This document shows positions 8,616-20,719 of a DNA stretch of 50,939 nt, piece by piece; position 1 is the stretch's first letter; each line of letters starts with the position of its first letter. The notes beneath the pieces were generated by a model. The model did not search any database. It saw nothing but the letters and a program-made list of their open reading frames with translations, and was not told the origin of the DNA. Location: positions 1-50,939 of the forward strand of contig NZ_JARIBH010000008.1 in assembly GCF_029264495.1 (NCBI RefSeq). The letters are read 5' to 3'. The stretch is from Peptacetobacter sp. (GTDB taxonomy: Bacteria; Bacillota; Clostridia; Peptostreptococcales; Peptostreptococcaceae). The translations under genes and the position numbers were made by a program.

Positions 8616-9956
8616 CTATTCAACTTTTTCTTCTACCTTATTTTCATCTAATATTGCTTGATTTTTAGATACTATAATACTCATATCTTCACCAGTTTTT
8701 TCTTTTATCCAATTTTTAATTCTTTTTTGAGTATCTATGCTTATTCCTTCTTTTGAAGCTAGAATTAAAACTTGTTTTTCTTTTCCATCTTTATTCATTA
8801 TTTTAGTAATTCCAACTTCATCTATTTCAGGATAAAGTATAAAAAGCTCTTTTTTTATTTCATAATATTTTGATTCTTTTGTTTCAACATTATTTATTAT
8901 TAATTCTTTATTTTTTTCAAGTATAGAACTATCTCCACTAAGCATTCCTTCAATCTCATCTTTAGTTACACCTTTTGATACAGGCATTTGATTTATTTTT
9001 AATTTATAATTTCCTAATTCAAATATTTTTTTATTTTTTTCTATATTTTTAATTTCATTAGAAGTTAATTCTTTTCCTATTAATACTATATCTATTTTTT
9101 TATTTTTTATATCTATACTTTCATCAAATATTTGTGTTTCACTAAAATCAAATTCTTTTTCTATAAATTCTGCATAATTTTTTTGAGTTATTGTTTCATC
9201 AACTATATTCCATGCAAGATATATACTAGGCCGTATAGATACTATTATAAGTATCCAAAATATAACTTTTGATTTTGGTGATCTAGTTTTATCTTCTCCA
9301 GGTTTTATTACATGCATTAATCTAAATCCAACTGAACTAACTAAGCATATAAAAAATGAGTTTATAAAGAATAAATATGCAGCACCTAATATAAAATGTA
9401 TGTTATGCACTGCTATTCCATATCCTAGTGTAGAAAGAGGAGGCATTAATGCAGTTGCTATTGCTGTACCTGGAACTATATTACTCATTCTTTCTCTTCT
9501 TGTAAGGCCTATAAGACCTGCAATTCCTGCAAATATAGCTATTAAAACATCCCATATTGTAGGTTCTGTTCTTGCTAATAACTCTGGTGTTATTTCTGTT
9601 AATGGTGTTATTTTAAAATAAATTACACTAACAAATATACTTATAAATATTTGTATACCAAAATTTATTGCAGATCTTTTTATATGATTTATATCATTCA
9701 TTGCAAAACCATATCCAATACTTATTATTCCACCCATTAATGGTGATATAAGCATAGCACCTATTATTACTGCTGTACTATTCATATTAAGACCAATGGA
9801 TGCAACTAATATAGCCATTATCAAAATCCACAAATTTGTTCCACTTATAGATGATGATTCGTCTATCCTTTTTTTTATTTCTTCATTTTCAGCTTGATCT
9901 TTTTTTATAGAAAAAAGTTCTTTTAGACTTTCTAAATTTTTTTTATAAATCGACAA
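8616..9956 (-). CDS. DUF389 family membrane protein
   Basis: 446 residues. The N-terminal half has about six to seven membrane segments with the DUF389 signatures NSTAVIIGAMLISPLMGGI and VPGTAIATALMPPLSTLGYG. The C-terminal 200 residues are hydrophilic, mixed alpha/beta, and look like two related small domains near residues 270-430. The function of the family is not established. The start is TTG at 9956, eight bases after AAGAAGGTG; no ATG lies upstream in frame. An extended -10 box TGTTATAAT lies about 70 bases upstream. Confidence 0.88.
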   Translation of the reverse strand: MSIYKKNLESLKELFSIKKDQAENEEIKKRIDESSSISGTNLWILIMAILVASIGLNMNSTAVIIGAMLISPLMGGIISIGYGFAMNDINHIKRSAINFGIQIFISIFVSVIYFKITPLTEITPELLARTEPTIWDVLIAIFAGIAGLIGLTRRERMSNIVPGTAIATALMPPLSTLGYGIAVHNIHFILGAAYLFFINSFFICLVSSVGFRLMHVIKPGEDKTRSPKSKVIFWILIIVSIRPSIYLAWNIVDETITQKNYAEFIEKEFDFSETQIFDESIDIKNKKIDIVLIGKELTSNEIKNIEKNKKIFELGNYKLKINQMPVSKGVTKDEIEGMLSGDSSILEKNKELIINNVETKESKYYEIKKELFILYPEIDEVGITKIMNKDGKEKQVLILASKEGISIDTQKRIKNWIKEKTGEDMSIIVSKNQAILDENKVEEKVE

Positions 9957-10025
9957 AATAATACACCTTCTTTATTAATATATTTTTCTATAAATTTTAT
10001 TATTGATTATAATTAATCGAGCATA

Positions 10026-10034
10026 ATTATAACA
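10026..10034 (-). promoter_or_regulatory. Extended -10 promoter of the DUF389 gene
   Basis: On the minus strand the sequence reads TGTTATAAT, an extended -10 element (TG, one base, TATAAT). The -35 region 17 bases further upstream (TGAAAA) is a poor match, as is usual for extended -10 promoters. The leader would be about 60 bases. Confidence 0.5.
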
Positions 10035-10124
10035 TAAAATAATATCTTTTTCATTTGTGATAAATATTATTTTAAATTTAAATATATAATATCATTTTAA
10101 AATTCATAAAACTTATAGATAATA

Positions 10125-10156
10125 AAAAACAGAAACCAAATTTGGTTTCTGTTTTT
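10125..10156 (-). terminator. Terminator of the V-ATPase operon
   Basis: A perfect 32-base palindrome, AAAAACAGAAACCAAA and its complement, lies 7 bases after the ntpD stop. The arms end in T-runs, giving a classic intrinsic terminator. No plus-strand gene ends here, so it serves the ATPase operon. Confidence 0.88.
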
Positions 10157-10162
10157 ATATTT

Positions 10163-10864
10163 TTATTTGGAATGTGTTTCTTTATATTCATTATACATAG
10201 CTTCATCTTGAGCTCTTTTTTCCTCAATAGCTTCTTTAAGCATCATATCTTTTACTTTCATTAATCTTGTCTGATTTCCTCTTTCGTTTTCGTCTAATTT
10301 CATTGTAATATATTTTATAGTCTCTTCAAGTTGAGGTATCATTATATATTCAAGAGCATTAACACGACGTCTAGTTTTTTCAATTTCATCAGCAAGTAAG
10401 TTTGCTTCTTTTTCCATAGCTGCTAATTTAAGCATTATTGGAAATACTCTAGATAATTCACTTATTGCAGAATCTAGTTCTCCTGAAGTTGTAGCAAATC
10501 CATATGAGTAAATATCTGTAACATCATCTGTTGTTGTTTCAAAATCAAATACTGGAACATCAACACTCATTACATTTTTTTTATCGACATTTACTATTAC
10601 TCCTTGTTTTGGGTACATAAGGGCTTCATCTACAGCTTGTGATGACATTACTGCATTTGCTATACTGAAGTTTTGATAAACTCCTGTTATCAAAAGTTCA
10701 ACTTCCTCACGCAAAACTTTATTTTCTCTTGCCAAATCTAAGAAAGTTTTCATTAATTCATCACGTTTATCTTTAAGAAGCTTGTGTCCTCTACTGGCAA
10801 CACTTAGACGCTTTTTTAAAGAAGCAAGTACCATTCTAGTAGGATTTACATTTAGTCTTGCCAT
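10163..10864 (-). CDS. ntpD: V-type ATPase subunit D (central shaft)
   Basis: A 233-residue subunit D, the rotor shaft of the V1 head, made of two long antiparallel helices. The N-terminal MARLNVNPTRMVLASLKKRL is the family signature. The C-terminal helix contains RRRVNALEYIMIPQLEETIK, the usual contact with the A3B3 ring. It is the last gene of the operon, 18 bases after ntpB, with the ribosome site AAGGGGGAG. A perfect terminator hairpin follows. Its length fits the family (about 210-230). Confidence 0.96.
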   Translation of the reverse strand: MARLNVNPTRMVLASLKKRLSVASRGHKLLKDKRDELMKTFLDLARENKVLREEVELLITGVYQNFSIANAVMSSQAVDEALMYPKQGVIVNVDKKNVMSVDVPVFDFETTTDDVTDIYSYGFATTSGELDSAISELSRVFPIMLKLAAMEKEANLLADEIEKTRRRVNALEYIMIPQLEETIKYITMKLDENERGNQTRLMKVKDMMLKEAIEEKRAQDEAMYNEYKETHSK

Positions 10865-10882
10865 AGCCTACTCCCCCTTCTT

Positions 10883-12277
10883 TTATTTAGCATCTGGATT
10901 ATATTTTTCTTCAGGATAATATTTTTCTATATTAGAGTCTTTAATACGTTTTAATTCACTCTTTGGTAATATAGTTAATAATTTCCATCCTATTTCTAGT
11001 GTTTCTTCTATTGTTCTATTTGTTTCATATCCTTGATTTACATATTCCATTTCAAAGGCATCTGCAAATTTAGCATATTTTTTATCAATTTCAGTTAGTG
11101 CAGCTTCCCCTAAGATAGACATTAATTCTTTTGCTTCTTTACCACGAGCATATGCTGCAAATAGCTGGTTCATAGTATCAGCATGGTCTTCTCTAGTTTT
11201 TCCTTTTCCTATACCTTTATCTTTTAAACGAGATAATGATGGAAGAACATTTATTGGAGGTGTAACTCCTTTACGATAAAGATCACGAGATAATATTATC
11301 TGTCCTTCTGTTATATATCCTGTTAAGTCTGGTATTGGATGTGTTTTATCATCTTCTGGCATTGTTAAGATAGGTATCATAGTTATTGAACCTTCACAGT
11401 TTAATTTTTTACCTGCTCTTTCATACATTGTTGCAAGGTCTGTGTATAGATAACCAGGATATCCTCTTCTTCCAGGAACTTCTTTACGTGCTGCTGATAC
11501 TTCACGAAGAGCTTCAGCATAATTTGTTATATCTGTTAATATTACTAGCACATGCATATGTTTTTCAAATGCAAGATATTCAGCTGCTGTTAGTGCCATA
11601 CGAGGTGTTGATATACGTTCTACTGCTGGGTCATTCGCTAAGTTCATAAATAATACAGTTCTATCTATTGCACCAGTTCTTCTAAAATCTGATACAAAGT
11701 AGTCTGCTTCTTCGTAAGTTATCCCCATTGCTGCGAATACAACTGCGAAATTTGATTCACTATTAAGAACTTGTGCTTGACGAGCTATCTGTGATGCAAG
11801 TTCAGCATGAGGTAGTCCAGAACCTGAGAATATAGGTAATTTTTGCCCTCTTACTAATGTATTTAAACCATCTATTGCTGATACACCTGTCTGTATAAAT
11901 TCTGACGGATAGTCACGTGCTGCTGGATTCATAGGTAATCCATTTATATCTAATTTCATTTCTGGTATTATTTCTGGACCATTGTCTTTTGGTCTTCCCA
12001 TACCATCAAATACTCTACCTAGCATTTCTTCTGATACAGCAAGTTCCATACCATGTCCAAGGAATCTAACCTTACTTTCAGCTAAATTTATACCTGCTGA
12101 ATTTTCGAATAACTGAACAAGAGCATTATTTCCATTAACTTCTAGTACCTTACATCTTCTTTTTTCTCCAGATGGAAGTTCTATTTCTCCAAGTTCATCA
12201 TATGTTACGCCTTCTACATCTTTGACAAGCATCAGTGGTCCTGCAACCTCTGCGATAGTTTTATACTCTTTAATCAA
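10883..12277 (-). CDS. ntpB: V-type ATPase subunit B (non-catalytic head)
   Basis: 464 residues, the regulatory nucleotide-site subunit alternating with A in the V1 head. As in the family, the P-loop is degenerate ([15 protein letters not shown] around residues 149-165), and [22 protein letters not shown] and [21 protein letters not shown] are the conserved arginine-bearing blocks. Translation begins at TTG (12277), directly after the ntpA stop TAA. The ribosome site GGAGGTGGAG is formed by the last codons of ntpA, so the two genes are probably translationally coupled. Confidence 0.97.
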   Translation of the reverse strand: MIKEYKTIAEVAGPLMLVKDVEGVTYDELGEIELPSGEKRRCKVLEVNGNNALVQLFENSAGINLAESKVRFLGHGMELAVSEEMLGRVFDGMGRPKDNGPEIIPEMKLDINGLPMNPAARDYPSEFIQTGVSAIDGLNTLVRGQKLPIFSGSGLPHAELASQIARQAQVLNSESNFAVVFAAMGITYEEADYFVSDFRRTGAIDRTVLFMNLANDPAVERISTPRMALTAAEYLAFEKHMHVLVILTDITNYAEALREVSAARKEVPGRRGYPGYLYTDLATMYERAGKKLNCEGSITMIPILTMPEDDKTHPIPDLTGYITEGQIILSRDLYRKGVTPPINVLPSLSRLKDKGIGKGKTREDHADTMNQLFAAYARGKEAKELMSILGEAALTEIDKKYAKFADAFEMEYVNQGYETNRTIEETLEIGWKLLTILPKSELKRIKDSNIEKYYPEEKYNPDAK

Positions 12278-14047
12278 TTACTCCACCTCCTTAGATGTTA
12301 GATCTGCTAAACAATTTAACATTTCTTCATCTATAGATGCATACACTTCGTTTACATCTTTTTCTTCTACATATTTAAATCTTCCTATTCTTTCTCTTAC
12401 TGGAAGCTCTACTATTTTATCAAAATCTGCTCCATTGGCTATAGCTTCTGCACTTCTATTGTAGAATAACATTATCAATCTTAATAATAAGAACTGTTTT
12501 TCTAATGAAGAGTATGTATCTACTTCATGGAATGCATTTTGATGTAGATAGTCTTCACGTATTGTTCTTGCAATTTCAAGTTTCAATCTATCTGAGTATG
12601 AAAGTGCATCTACACCAACAAGCTGTACTATTTCCTGAAGTTCTGCTTCTTCTTGAAGTAATCTCATAGCATCTGCTCTATTTGTTGACCAATATTTATT
12701 TACATTTTTATCAAACCATTTATTTAATCTATCTACATATAAAGAGTAGCTAGATAACCAGTTTATAGCTGGGAAATGACGTTTATAAGCAAGGTCACTA
12801 TCTAGTCCCCAGAATACTTTTACTATACGAAGAGTTGCCTGCGAAACTGGTTCTGAAGTATCTCCTCCTGGAGGTGAAACTGCACCTATAGCAGATAATG
12901 CACCTTCTCTTCCTTCACTTCCTAAACTTATTACACGTCCTGCTCTTTCATAGAATTGAGCTAAACGAGATCCTAAATAAGCTGGATAACCTTCTTCACC
13001 TGGCATTTCTTCAAGACGACCTGACATTTCACGAAGTGCTTCTGCCCATCTTGATGTAGAGTCTGCCATTAATGCAACTGAATATCCCATATCTCTAAAA
13101 TATTCTGCTATTGTTATTCCTGTATATATAGAAGCTTCACGAGCTGCAACTGGCATATCTGATGTATTAGCTATAAGTATAGTTCTTTTCATTAGAGATT
13201 CCCCTGTTTTTGGATCTTGCAGTTCAGGGAATTCACGTAAAACATCTGTCATTTCATTTCCACGTTCTCCACAACCTATATATACAACTATTTCTGCATC
13301 TGCCCATTTAGCTAACTGGTGTTGAACTACTGTTTTTCCACTTCCAAAAGGTCCTGGTACAGCTGCTACCCCACCTTTTGCTATAGGGAACATTGTATCT
13401 ATAACTCTTTGTCCTGTAACTAAAGGCATATCAGGAACTAATTTTTCTTTATATGGTCTACTAACTCTGACTGGCCATTTTTGCATCATTGTAAGTTCTT
13501 TTTCTGAACCATCTTCAAGTGAAAGTATACAAACGGTTTCTTCGACAGTAAACTCTCCTGATTTTATTTCTTTAACAGTACCTTTTATACCAACTGGTAC
13601 CATTATTCTATGTTCTACAACAACAGTCTCTTGTACAGTACCAATTATATCTCCTGATTCAACTTTTTCACCAACAGATACTTTTGGAACAAATTCCCAT
13701 TTTTTTTCTCTATCTATAGCAGAAACTTGTATTCCTCTAGATATATTTGCTCCTGCAACTTCAACCATTTTTTCAAGTGGTCTTTGTATTCCATCATACA
13801 TATTTTCTATAAGTCCTGGTCCAAGTTCAACACTTAATGGTGCATTTGTTGATACAACTTTTGTTCCAGGTCCTAAACCTGCTGTTTCTTCATATACCTG
13901 TATAGACGCTCTATCATCACGCATCTCTATTATTTCACCTATAAGTCCCTCATCTGAGACACGAACCACATCAAACATATTTGCTTCTTGCATTCCTTCA
14001 GCAATAACTAGTGGTCCAGATACTTTAACTACTTTTCCTTGGCTCAT
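12278..14047 (-). CDS. ntpA: V-type ATPase subunit A (catalytic head)
   Basis: 589 residues, the ATP-hydrolysing or ATP-synthesising subunit. The Walker A motif GPFGSGKT is at 232-239, the catalytic-glutamate strand is [12 protein letters not shown], and Walker B is [22 protein letters not shown]. The extra non-homologous insert typical of A-type subunits, absent in F-ATPase beta, lies at about 120-200. The start ATG follows GGTGAT. It is preceded by a 58-base gap after ntpG. The full-length, intact motifs imply an active enzyme. Confidence 0.98.
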   Translation of the reverse strand: MSQGKVVKVSGPLVIAEGMQEANMFDVVRVSDEGLIGEIIEMRDDRASIQVYEETAGLGPGTKVVSTNAPLSVELGPGLIENMYDGIQRPLEKMVEVAGANISRGIQVSAIDREKKWEFVPKVSVGEKVESGDIIGTVQETVVVEHRIMVPVGIKGTVKEIKSGEFTVEETVCILSLEDGSEKELTMMQKWPVRVSRPYKEKLVPDMPLVTGQRVIDTMFPIAKGGVAAVPGPFGSGKTVVQHQLAKWADAEIVVYIGCGERGNEMTDVLREFPELQDPKTGESLMKRTILIANTSDMPVAAREASIYTGITIAEYFRDMGYSVALMADSTSRWAEALREMSGRLEEMPGEEGYPAYLGSRLAQFYERAGRVISLGSEGREGALSAIGAVSPPGGDTSEPVSQATLRIVKVFWGLDSDLAYKRHFPAINWLSSYSLYVDRLNKWFDKNVNKYWSTNRADAMRLLQEEAELQEIVQLVGVDALSYSDRLKLEIARTIREDYLHQNAFHEVDTYSSLEKQFLLLRLIMLFYNRSAEAIANGADFDKIVELPVRERIGRFKYVEEKDVNEVYASIDEEMLNCLADLTSKEVE

Positions 14048-14105
14048 TTTATCACCATTTCTTTCTATATTAATTAAATATTATTTGAATTAATAATTTT
14101 ATTTC

Positions 14106-14429
14106 TTACTTATCTCCGAAAAGAATATCAGCTCCTACTGCTTTTTCTACATTTTTCTTAACTCCTGCTATACCAATTCCTAAGCTACCATCAACTCCAG
14201 GTATTGGTATTATTGCTGGTGTTATAAGAGATTTATAGCTATCTATTTCTTCTATCATATGCTGGCATAGATTTTCTGTTATGTAGATAATAGCAAAATT
14301 TTCTTCGGATACAAGTCTTTTTAACACTTCTTTAGCTTCATCAGAATTCATACAAGGATATGTATCTAATCCAACAGCTTTGAAGCCTGTAACACTATCT
14401 CTATCTCCTATTATTCCTATTTTATACAT
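14106..14429 (-). CDS. ntpG: V-type ATPase subunit F
   Basis: 107 residues, the small subunit that binds the central shaft D (named NtpG in Enterococcus hirae nomenclature). The N-terminus MYKIGIIGDRDSVTGFKAVG and the strand IIYITENL are typical. The C-terminal GSLGIGIAGVKKNVEKAVGADI matches the helix that engages the rotor. Its start overlaps the ntpC end by eight bases, which suggests coupled translation. Confidence 0.94.
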   Translation of the reverse strand: MYKIGIIGDRDSVTGFKAVGLDTYPCMNSDEAKEVLKRLVSEENFAIIYITENLCQHMIEEIDSYKSLITPAIIPIPGVDGSLGIGIAGVKKNVEKAVGADILFGDK

Positions 14430-15438
14430 AACTTTCTCTCAACCTTTCTCTTATTCTATCTGATGAAAGACCAGCTAATTTTCCAGCCATTATTATTCTA
14501 GCTGATTTAATTTCATTTTCTTTAGCTAAAATATAACCTACAATTGCTTCTATTCCAAAAGATTTATATCTTGAATCTTTAACATATTCCATCAGACGAT
14601 TATCACACATTTTTTCAAGTGTTGTAAAACTTCCTTTTTCTTTTAATGTCGGAATACTTTCTGCAAGAACCTCTGAAAGTCCATATGTTCCAAGTTTCTC
14701 TGCAAATGATTCAAGTTGCTCATCATATCCACTTATAAAGAATTTTTCTGTTATATTCCCACCTTCAATAAATACTTTTGAGAAAAAGTCCCAACTTTTT
14801 TTCATTTTTCTCATTCTAACGAAAGTTTTTAAATTAATAGTATCTATTAAAAGTTTTACATACCCTTTTAAATACTCATTTTCTGACTTTTCTGCAAGTC
14901 TTATCATATCTTTATAACAAGCTTTATCTAGAATTATATCTACTTGCTGAGGATCTTTTGTTCTAGCAAATACGTCTAAAACTTCTTCTATAGCATCCTT
15001 CATCTCTGTAGACATTCCAATAAAGTCTCTTTCTCTTATCATATTCTCCATAGTTTTTGCATCAATACTTCCGCTGTCCATAAAAAATGGTTCAGGATTG
15101 ATATCTAAAAACTCGGCTTTTAATGCTACTTTTATATTATGATAATCTGATTGATATAAAAATATATTAAAATATTCAGGGTCATGAACTATTGATTTAA
15201 TAAATTCGTAAGTTTTTTTATGTTCCCGTGTTAAAAGTAGTTCAAAATCTTGTGGTTTTACATCTGTAAAAGATCCTCCATACTCCATTTCTGTAAGTAC
15301 TTTCAATGCTTCTTCAGAATTTTTACTTTCAACCATTTTATTTATTTTATCGTGGTTAAGCATATTTTTTTCTCCACTTCTTACACAGGCAGTGGCAAAT
15401 ATATAATCTTTATTGTTAATCTTTGCCAAATTAATCAA
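14422..15438 (-). CDS. ntpC: V-type ATPase subunit C/d (c-ring cap)
   Basis: 338 residues, the funnel-shaped d-type subunit linking the central shaft to the membrane c-ring. YIFATACVRSGEKNML near the N-terminus and the C-terminal KENEIKSARIIMAGKLAGLSSD repeat are characteristic. The start may be TTG at 15438 or TTG at 15429. The ribosome site AAAGGGG lies only about 2 bases before the first and about 11 before the second, so the later start is somewhat more likely. There is a 29-base gap after ntpE. Confidence 0.93.
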   Translation of the reverse strand: MINLAKINNKDYIFATACVRSGEKNMLNHDKINKMVESKNSEEALKVLTEMEYGGSFTDVKPQDFELLLTREHKKTYEFIKSIVHDPEYFNIFLYQSDYHNIKVALKAEFLDINPEPFFMDSGSIDAKTMENMIRERDFIGMSTEMKDAIEEVLDVFARTKDPQQVDIILDKACYKDMIRLAEKSENEYLKGYVKLLIDTINLKTFVRMRKMKKSWDFFSKVFIEGGNITEKFFISGYDEQLESFAEKLGTYGLSEVLAESIPTLKEKGSFTTLEKMCDNRLMEYVKDSRYKSFGIEAIVGYILAKENEIKSARIIMAGKLAGLSSDRIRERLRESYV

Positions 15439-15467
15439 TCCCCTTTCTAAAATGGGTAAGCCTTGTA

Positions 15468-16043
15468 TTAATCAAACAATGCCTTCACCACATCAGGTGT
15501 TATTTCTTCTTTTATATCATCAACTATAGATTCTATAGTAGCAGTTATCTCTACTTTCCCTGATACTAATTTGAATCCACCTTTAGCATCTATTGTATTT
15601 GTTGATAAACTAAATTTATTTCCTTTTTCATTAGCCAGAACAATTACTTTGCTTCCAACAGTTTCAGCATCTTTTTTGTTGAAAAGAACCTCTCCTTCTT
15701 TTACTCCAATATCGATTAAAATATGTACTAAAAAATCTATATATTTTTCTTCATCCATATTGTATACTTCGCTTACTGCTCTTTCAAAACACTCATTCAC
15801 TGCATCTTGTTTTGCTTGTAAAATCATTTTTCTTGTTTCAAGTTGAGCTAGTGAATTTCTTCTGCTAAATACTTTATCTGATTCAGCTTTTATATTGTTC
15901 TGGACATTTAAAAGTATTTTATCAGCATCTTCTAATGCTTTATTTATTATTTCTTCTTCTTGTTTTCTAGCTTCAGCAACAGCATTATCTGCATATTCCT
16001 GAGCTTCAGAAATTATTTTTTCTGTTATTTTTTCAATACTCAT
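15468..16043 (-). CDS. ntpE: V-type ATPase subunit E (peripheral stalk)
   Basis: About 191 residues. A long N-terminal helix (residues 1-100, rich in Ala, Glu, Lys) pairs with the G-type stalk subunit to form the stator. A C-terminal globular domain binds the top of the head, ending in ITPDVVKALFD. The GTG at 16052 overlaps the ribosome site GGATGTGGAT, so the ATG at 16043 (MSIEKITEKI) is chosen as the start. It lies 28 bases after ntpK. Confidence 0.93.
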   Translation of the reverse strand: MSIEKITEKIISEAQEYADNAVAEARKQEEEIINKALEDADKILLNVQNNIKAESDKVFSRRNSLAQLETRKMILQAKQDAVNECFERAVSEVYNMDEEKYIDFLVHILIDIGVKEGEVLFNKKDAETVGSKVIVLANEKGNKFSLSTNTIDAKGGFKLVSGKVEITATIESIVDDIKEEITPDVVKALFD

Positions 16044-16071
16044 TATATCCACATCCTTAAACTGTTACTGT

Positions 16072-18518
<2,447 letters not shown>

Positions 18519-18532
<14 letters not shown>

Positions 18533-18848
18533 TAGACTTCACAATCCTTTCTAGAACAACCTCTACTCCAGCTTTAATATTATTTTCTGCATTAGATAAA
18601 AGTATTCTACTTTTTTCCGATGTTTGTTCAATAATATCGTTATATACTTTTTCTGCATCTAACTCAGCTTTACTAATAGCCAAATTATATTCAGCATCTG
18701 CTTTATCTTCTGCATCTGCTATTATTTGTGATGCTCTTTTATTCGCCTCGGCTACTATATTTTTAGCTTCTTGAACTCCATCTTTTTTGATCTTATCAGC
18801 TTGTTTCTCTGCTTCATTGATAACTTTAATTAATTCAATAGATGACAT
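18519..18848 (-). CDS. ntpF: V-type ATPase subunit G-like peripheral stalk protein
   Basis: 109 residues, almost wholly one charged, alanine-rich helix (EAEKQADKIKKDGVQEAKNI and onward). It is the partner of subunit E in the peripheral stalk. It is the first gene of the operon, the usual place of ntpF/ahaH. The ribosome site AGGTGGTGAAAAG precedes the ATG. A perfect-consensus promoter lies 65 bases upstream. The sequence alone is low in complexity, so the call rests on length, composition and position. Confidence 0.9.
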
Positions 18849-18912
18849 CTTTTCACCACCTGTCTTTTAAAATTATTCAAACTTTTTTTATGATATTCAT
18901 TAGATTATATTC

Positions 18913-18941
18913 ATTATATTTATAATTTTGTTTTTTGTCAA
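18913..18941 (-). promoter_or_regulatory. Consensus sigma-A promoter of the V-ATPase operon
   Basis: On the minus strand, TTGACA (18941-18936) and TATAAT (18918-18913) are separated by exactly 17 bases, a perfect vegetative promoter. It directs transcription into ntpF with a leader of about 58 bases. It implies strong constitutive expression unless a repressor acts. No operator-like repeat is visible between it and the gene. Confidence 0.85.
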
Positions 18942-19480
18942 TTTTATAATTCCATTTTTTGAATTAAATTTATACTTTTTCTTCAATTTTCTAACTTATT
19001 TTGCATAATTAAATATATTTTCTATCGTTTTTAGTATTTTGTGAATACGTTTTCCATTTTCTTGCATTACTTCTATAAATTATATTATTTTTTATTATTT
19101 TTCAGTTATTTTTATAATTTTTGTTTACTATAGTTGCTTATTTTTCAACATATTTCATATTTACTATTTATTGTTTTTTTATTTTGAAGTTAATTTTGAT
19201 TTTAGTTGTATTTGATTTTTTTTGAAACATTTTGAAATTTTTTATTTTTCATAGATATATACAACTTGTTCATTTTTGAAAGTTGTATATATTAAAAATC
19301 TTTTTTCTGAATTTTACTTCTTTTTATTTTTTAGCTATTTTTTTATCAATTTTGTTTTTTAAGATAAAATTTATGCTATTTTCCTATTATATTATAATTT
19401 TTTAGATAGAAAAAACGTTTTTGTGAGTTATAAATTTATATTTATTTTTAATTAAATATTTTTTTAACTTTTTAATTTTT
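18942..19480. other. Gene-free, T-rich stretch
   Basis: About 540 bases upstream of the V-ATPase promoter without any supportable reading frame on either strand. The plus strand is very T-rich and poor in C and G. The only strong structure is a 13-bp hairpin at 19255-19292. It may hold distal leader or regulatory DNA, or the remains of a lost gene; nothing else is seen. Confidence 0.5.
19255..19292. other. Isolated 13-bp hairpin in gene-free DNA
   Basis: ATATATACAACTT (19255-19267) and AAGTTGTATATAT (19280-19292) are perfect inverted repeats with a 12-base loop. No adjacent gene ends here, and a T-run follows only about 8 bases later on the plus strand (near 19300). It could end an unannotated small RNA or be a protein-binding site. 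Confidence 0.4.
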
Positions 19481-19524
19481 AAATAAAAAACTAGCTACCA
19501 TTTATACTAATGATAGCTAGTTTT
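19481..19524 (-). terminator. Terminator of cluster A (duplicated 44-base unit)
   Basis: AAAACTAGCTA (19487-19497) pairs with TAGCTAGTTTT (19514-19524), an inner CATT/AATG pair extends the stem after one mismatch, and the loop is TATACT. It lies immediately after the MalY/PatB-like gene. The same 44 bases occur at 32440-32483, including the loop. Confidence 0.85.
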
Positions 19525-19527
19525 CTA

Positions 19528-20715
19528 TTAATTATATATTTCTTCATATGTTTTCTTTATTCTGCTTAGTGCTTCCTCTAAAACTGATCTAGGACAACCT
19601 ATATTTATTCTTACAAAACCTTCTCCATCTTGTACAAAGTAACTTCCCACAACCATTGTTAAGTTAGCTTTTATAAAGAATTTTTTCATTTCTTCTTCAT
19701 TATCAAATATTTCTCTTACATCTATCCACGCAAGGAAAGATGATTCAGAATCCATAACTTTTGCTTTCGGTATATTTTCTTCAAAGAACTTCGAAACTAA
19801 TTTGAAGTTTTCTTCAACATAAGAAGTCATCTGATCTAACCATTCTTCACTTTCATTATAAGCTGCTATTATAGCAGGTACAGCAAACACATTTGGAGAT
19901 GTTATTGAATTACTTTTTAATCTTGAAAGCAGTGTTTCTCTTACTTCTTTATTTTTTATAACTACATATGATGTTTTTAGGCCTCCAAGATTAAAACCTT
20001 TATTTGGTGATACACAAACTATACTTTTTTCATGTATAGATGGATGTGCGTTCCATAAAGATATAAAATCTTTTCTATTAAATACTATATCTCTATGTAT
20101 TTCATCACACACTAAAAGTACATTATATTTTAAACATAATTCAGCTAATCTATATATTTCATCTTTTGTCCATACACGTCCAGATGGATTTTGAGGACTA
20201 CAGAAAATAAACACCTTTATATTTTCATTTTTCATTATTTCTTCCATATCTTCAAAATCTAGATAATATCTATTATTTACTAATTTTAATGGACTACAAT
20301 ATAATTTTCTGTTATTATTTTCTACTGCTTCTGCAAATGGATCATATGCTGGTGTGTTTATTAATACACCTTCTCCTTCTTTTGTATATGCCTGTACTAT
20401 ATAATGTAATGTTGATACAGTACCAAAAGTTAATTTTATCCATTCTTTTTCTATATCTACATTAAATCTTCTTTTATTCCAATCTATAACAGCGTTATAA
20501 AAATCATTATTTATATACGTATAGCTATAATCTCCAACTGATGCTCTTTTTACTATAGCATCTTTTATAGCTGGTGAACACTCAAAATCTATATCTGCTA
20601 AATCCATAGGTATAGCTGTTTCACCTAAACCAAATTTTTCTTTTATTACATCATTACTCCATTTTCTACAGTTACCTTGTTTTCTATCCAAAACTTTATC
20701 AAAGTCATATTTCAT
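19528..20715 (-). CDS. MalY/PatB-type PLP-dependent C-S lyase or aminotransferase
   Basis: A 395-residue fold-type I PLP enzyme of the MalY/PatB family, whose members mostly catalyse alpha,beta-elimination of sulfur-linked amino acids (cystathionine beta-lyase) and sometimes transamination. Seen: N176 in SPQNPSGRVWT, D204 in VCDEIHRDI, and the PLP lysine K239 in SPNKGFNLGGL. The N-terminal MDLADIDFECSPAI is also typical. It is the last gene of cluster A; its ribosome site GGAGAG lies on the stop region of the preceding peptidase gene (5-base gap). A terminator follows at once. In this PTS/peptidase operon, a beta-elimination on O- or S-glycosylated amino acids is possible but is inference only. 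Confidence 0.88.
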   Translation of the reverse strand: MKYDFDKVLDRKQGNCRKWSNDVIKEKFGLGETAIPMDLADIDFECSPAIKDAIVKRASVGDYSYTYINNDFYNAVIDWNKRRFNVDIEKEWIKLTFGTVSTLHYIVQAYTKEGEGVLINTPAYDPFAEAVENNNRKLYCSPLKLVNNRYYLDFEDMEEIMKNENIKVFIFCSPQNPSGRVWTKDEIYRLAELCLKYNVLLVCDEIHRDIVFNRKDFISLWNAHPSIHEKSIVCVSPNKGFNLGGLKTSYVVIKNKEVRETLLSRLKSNSITSPNVFAVPAIIAAYNESEEWLDQMTSYVEENFKLVSKFFEENIPKAKVMDSESSFLAWIDVREIFDNEEEMKKFFIKANLTMVVGSYFVQDGEGFVRINIGCPRSVLEEALSRIKKTYEEIYN

Positions 20716-20719
20716 TTTA

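Noticed and set aside
19036..19052. cre-like sequence (GTGAATACGTTTTC) for catabolite control
   Set aside because: It has at least two mismatches to the core consensus and lies far from a promoter that would need it.
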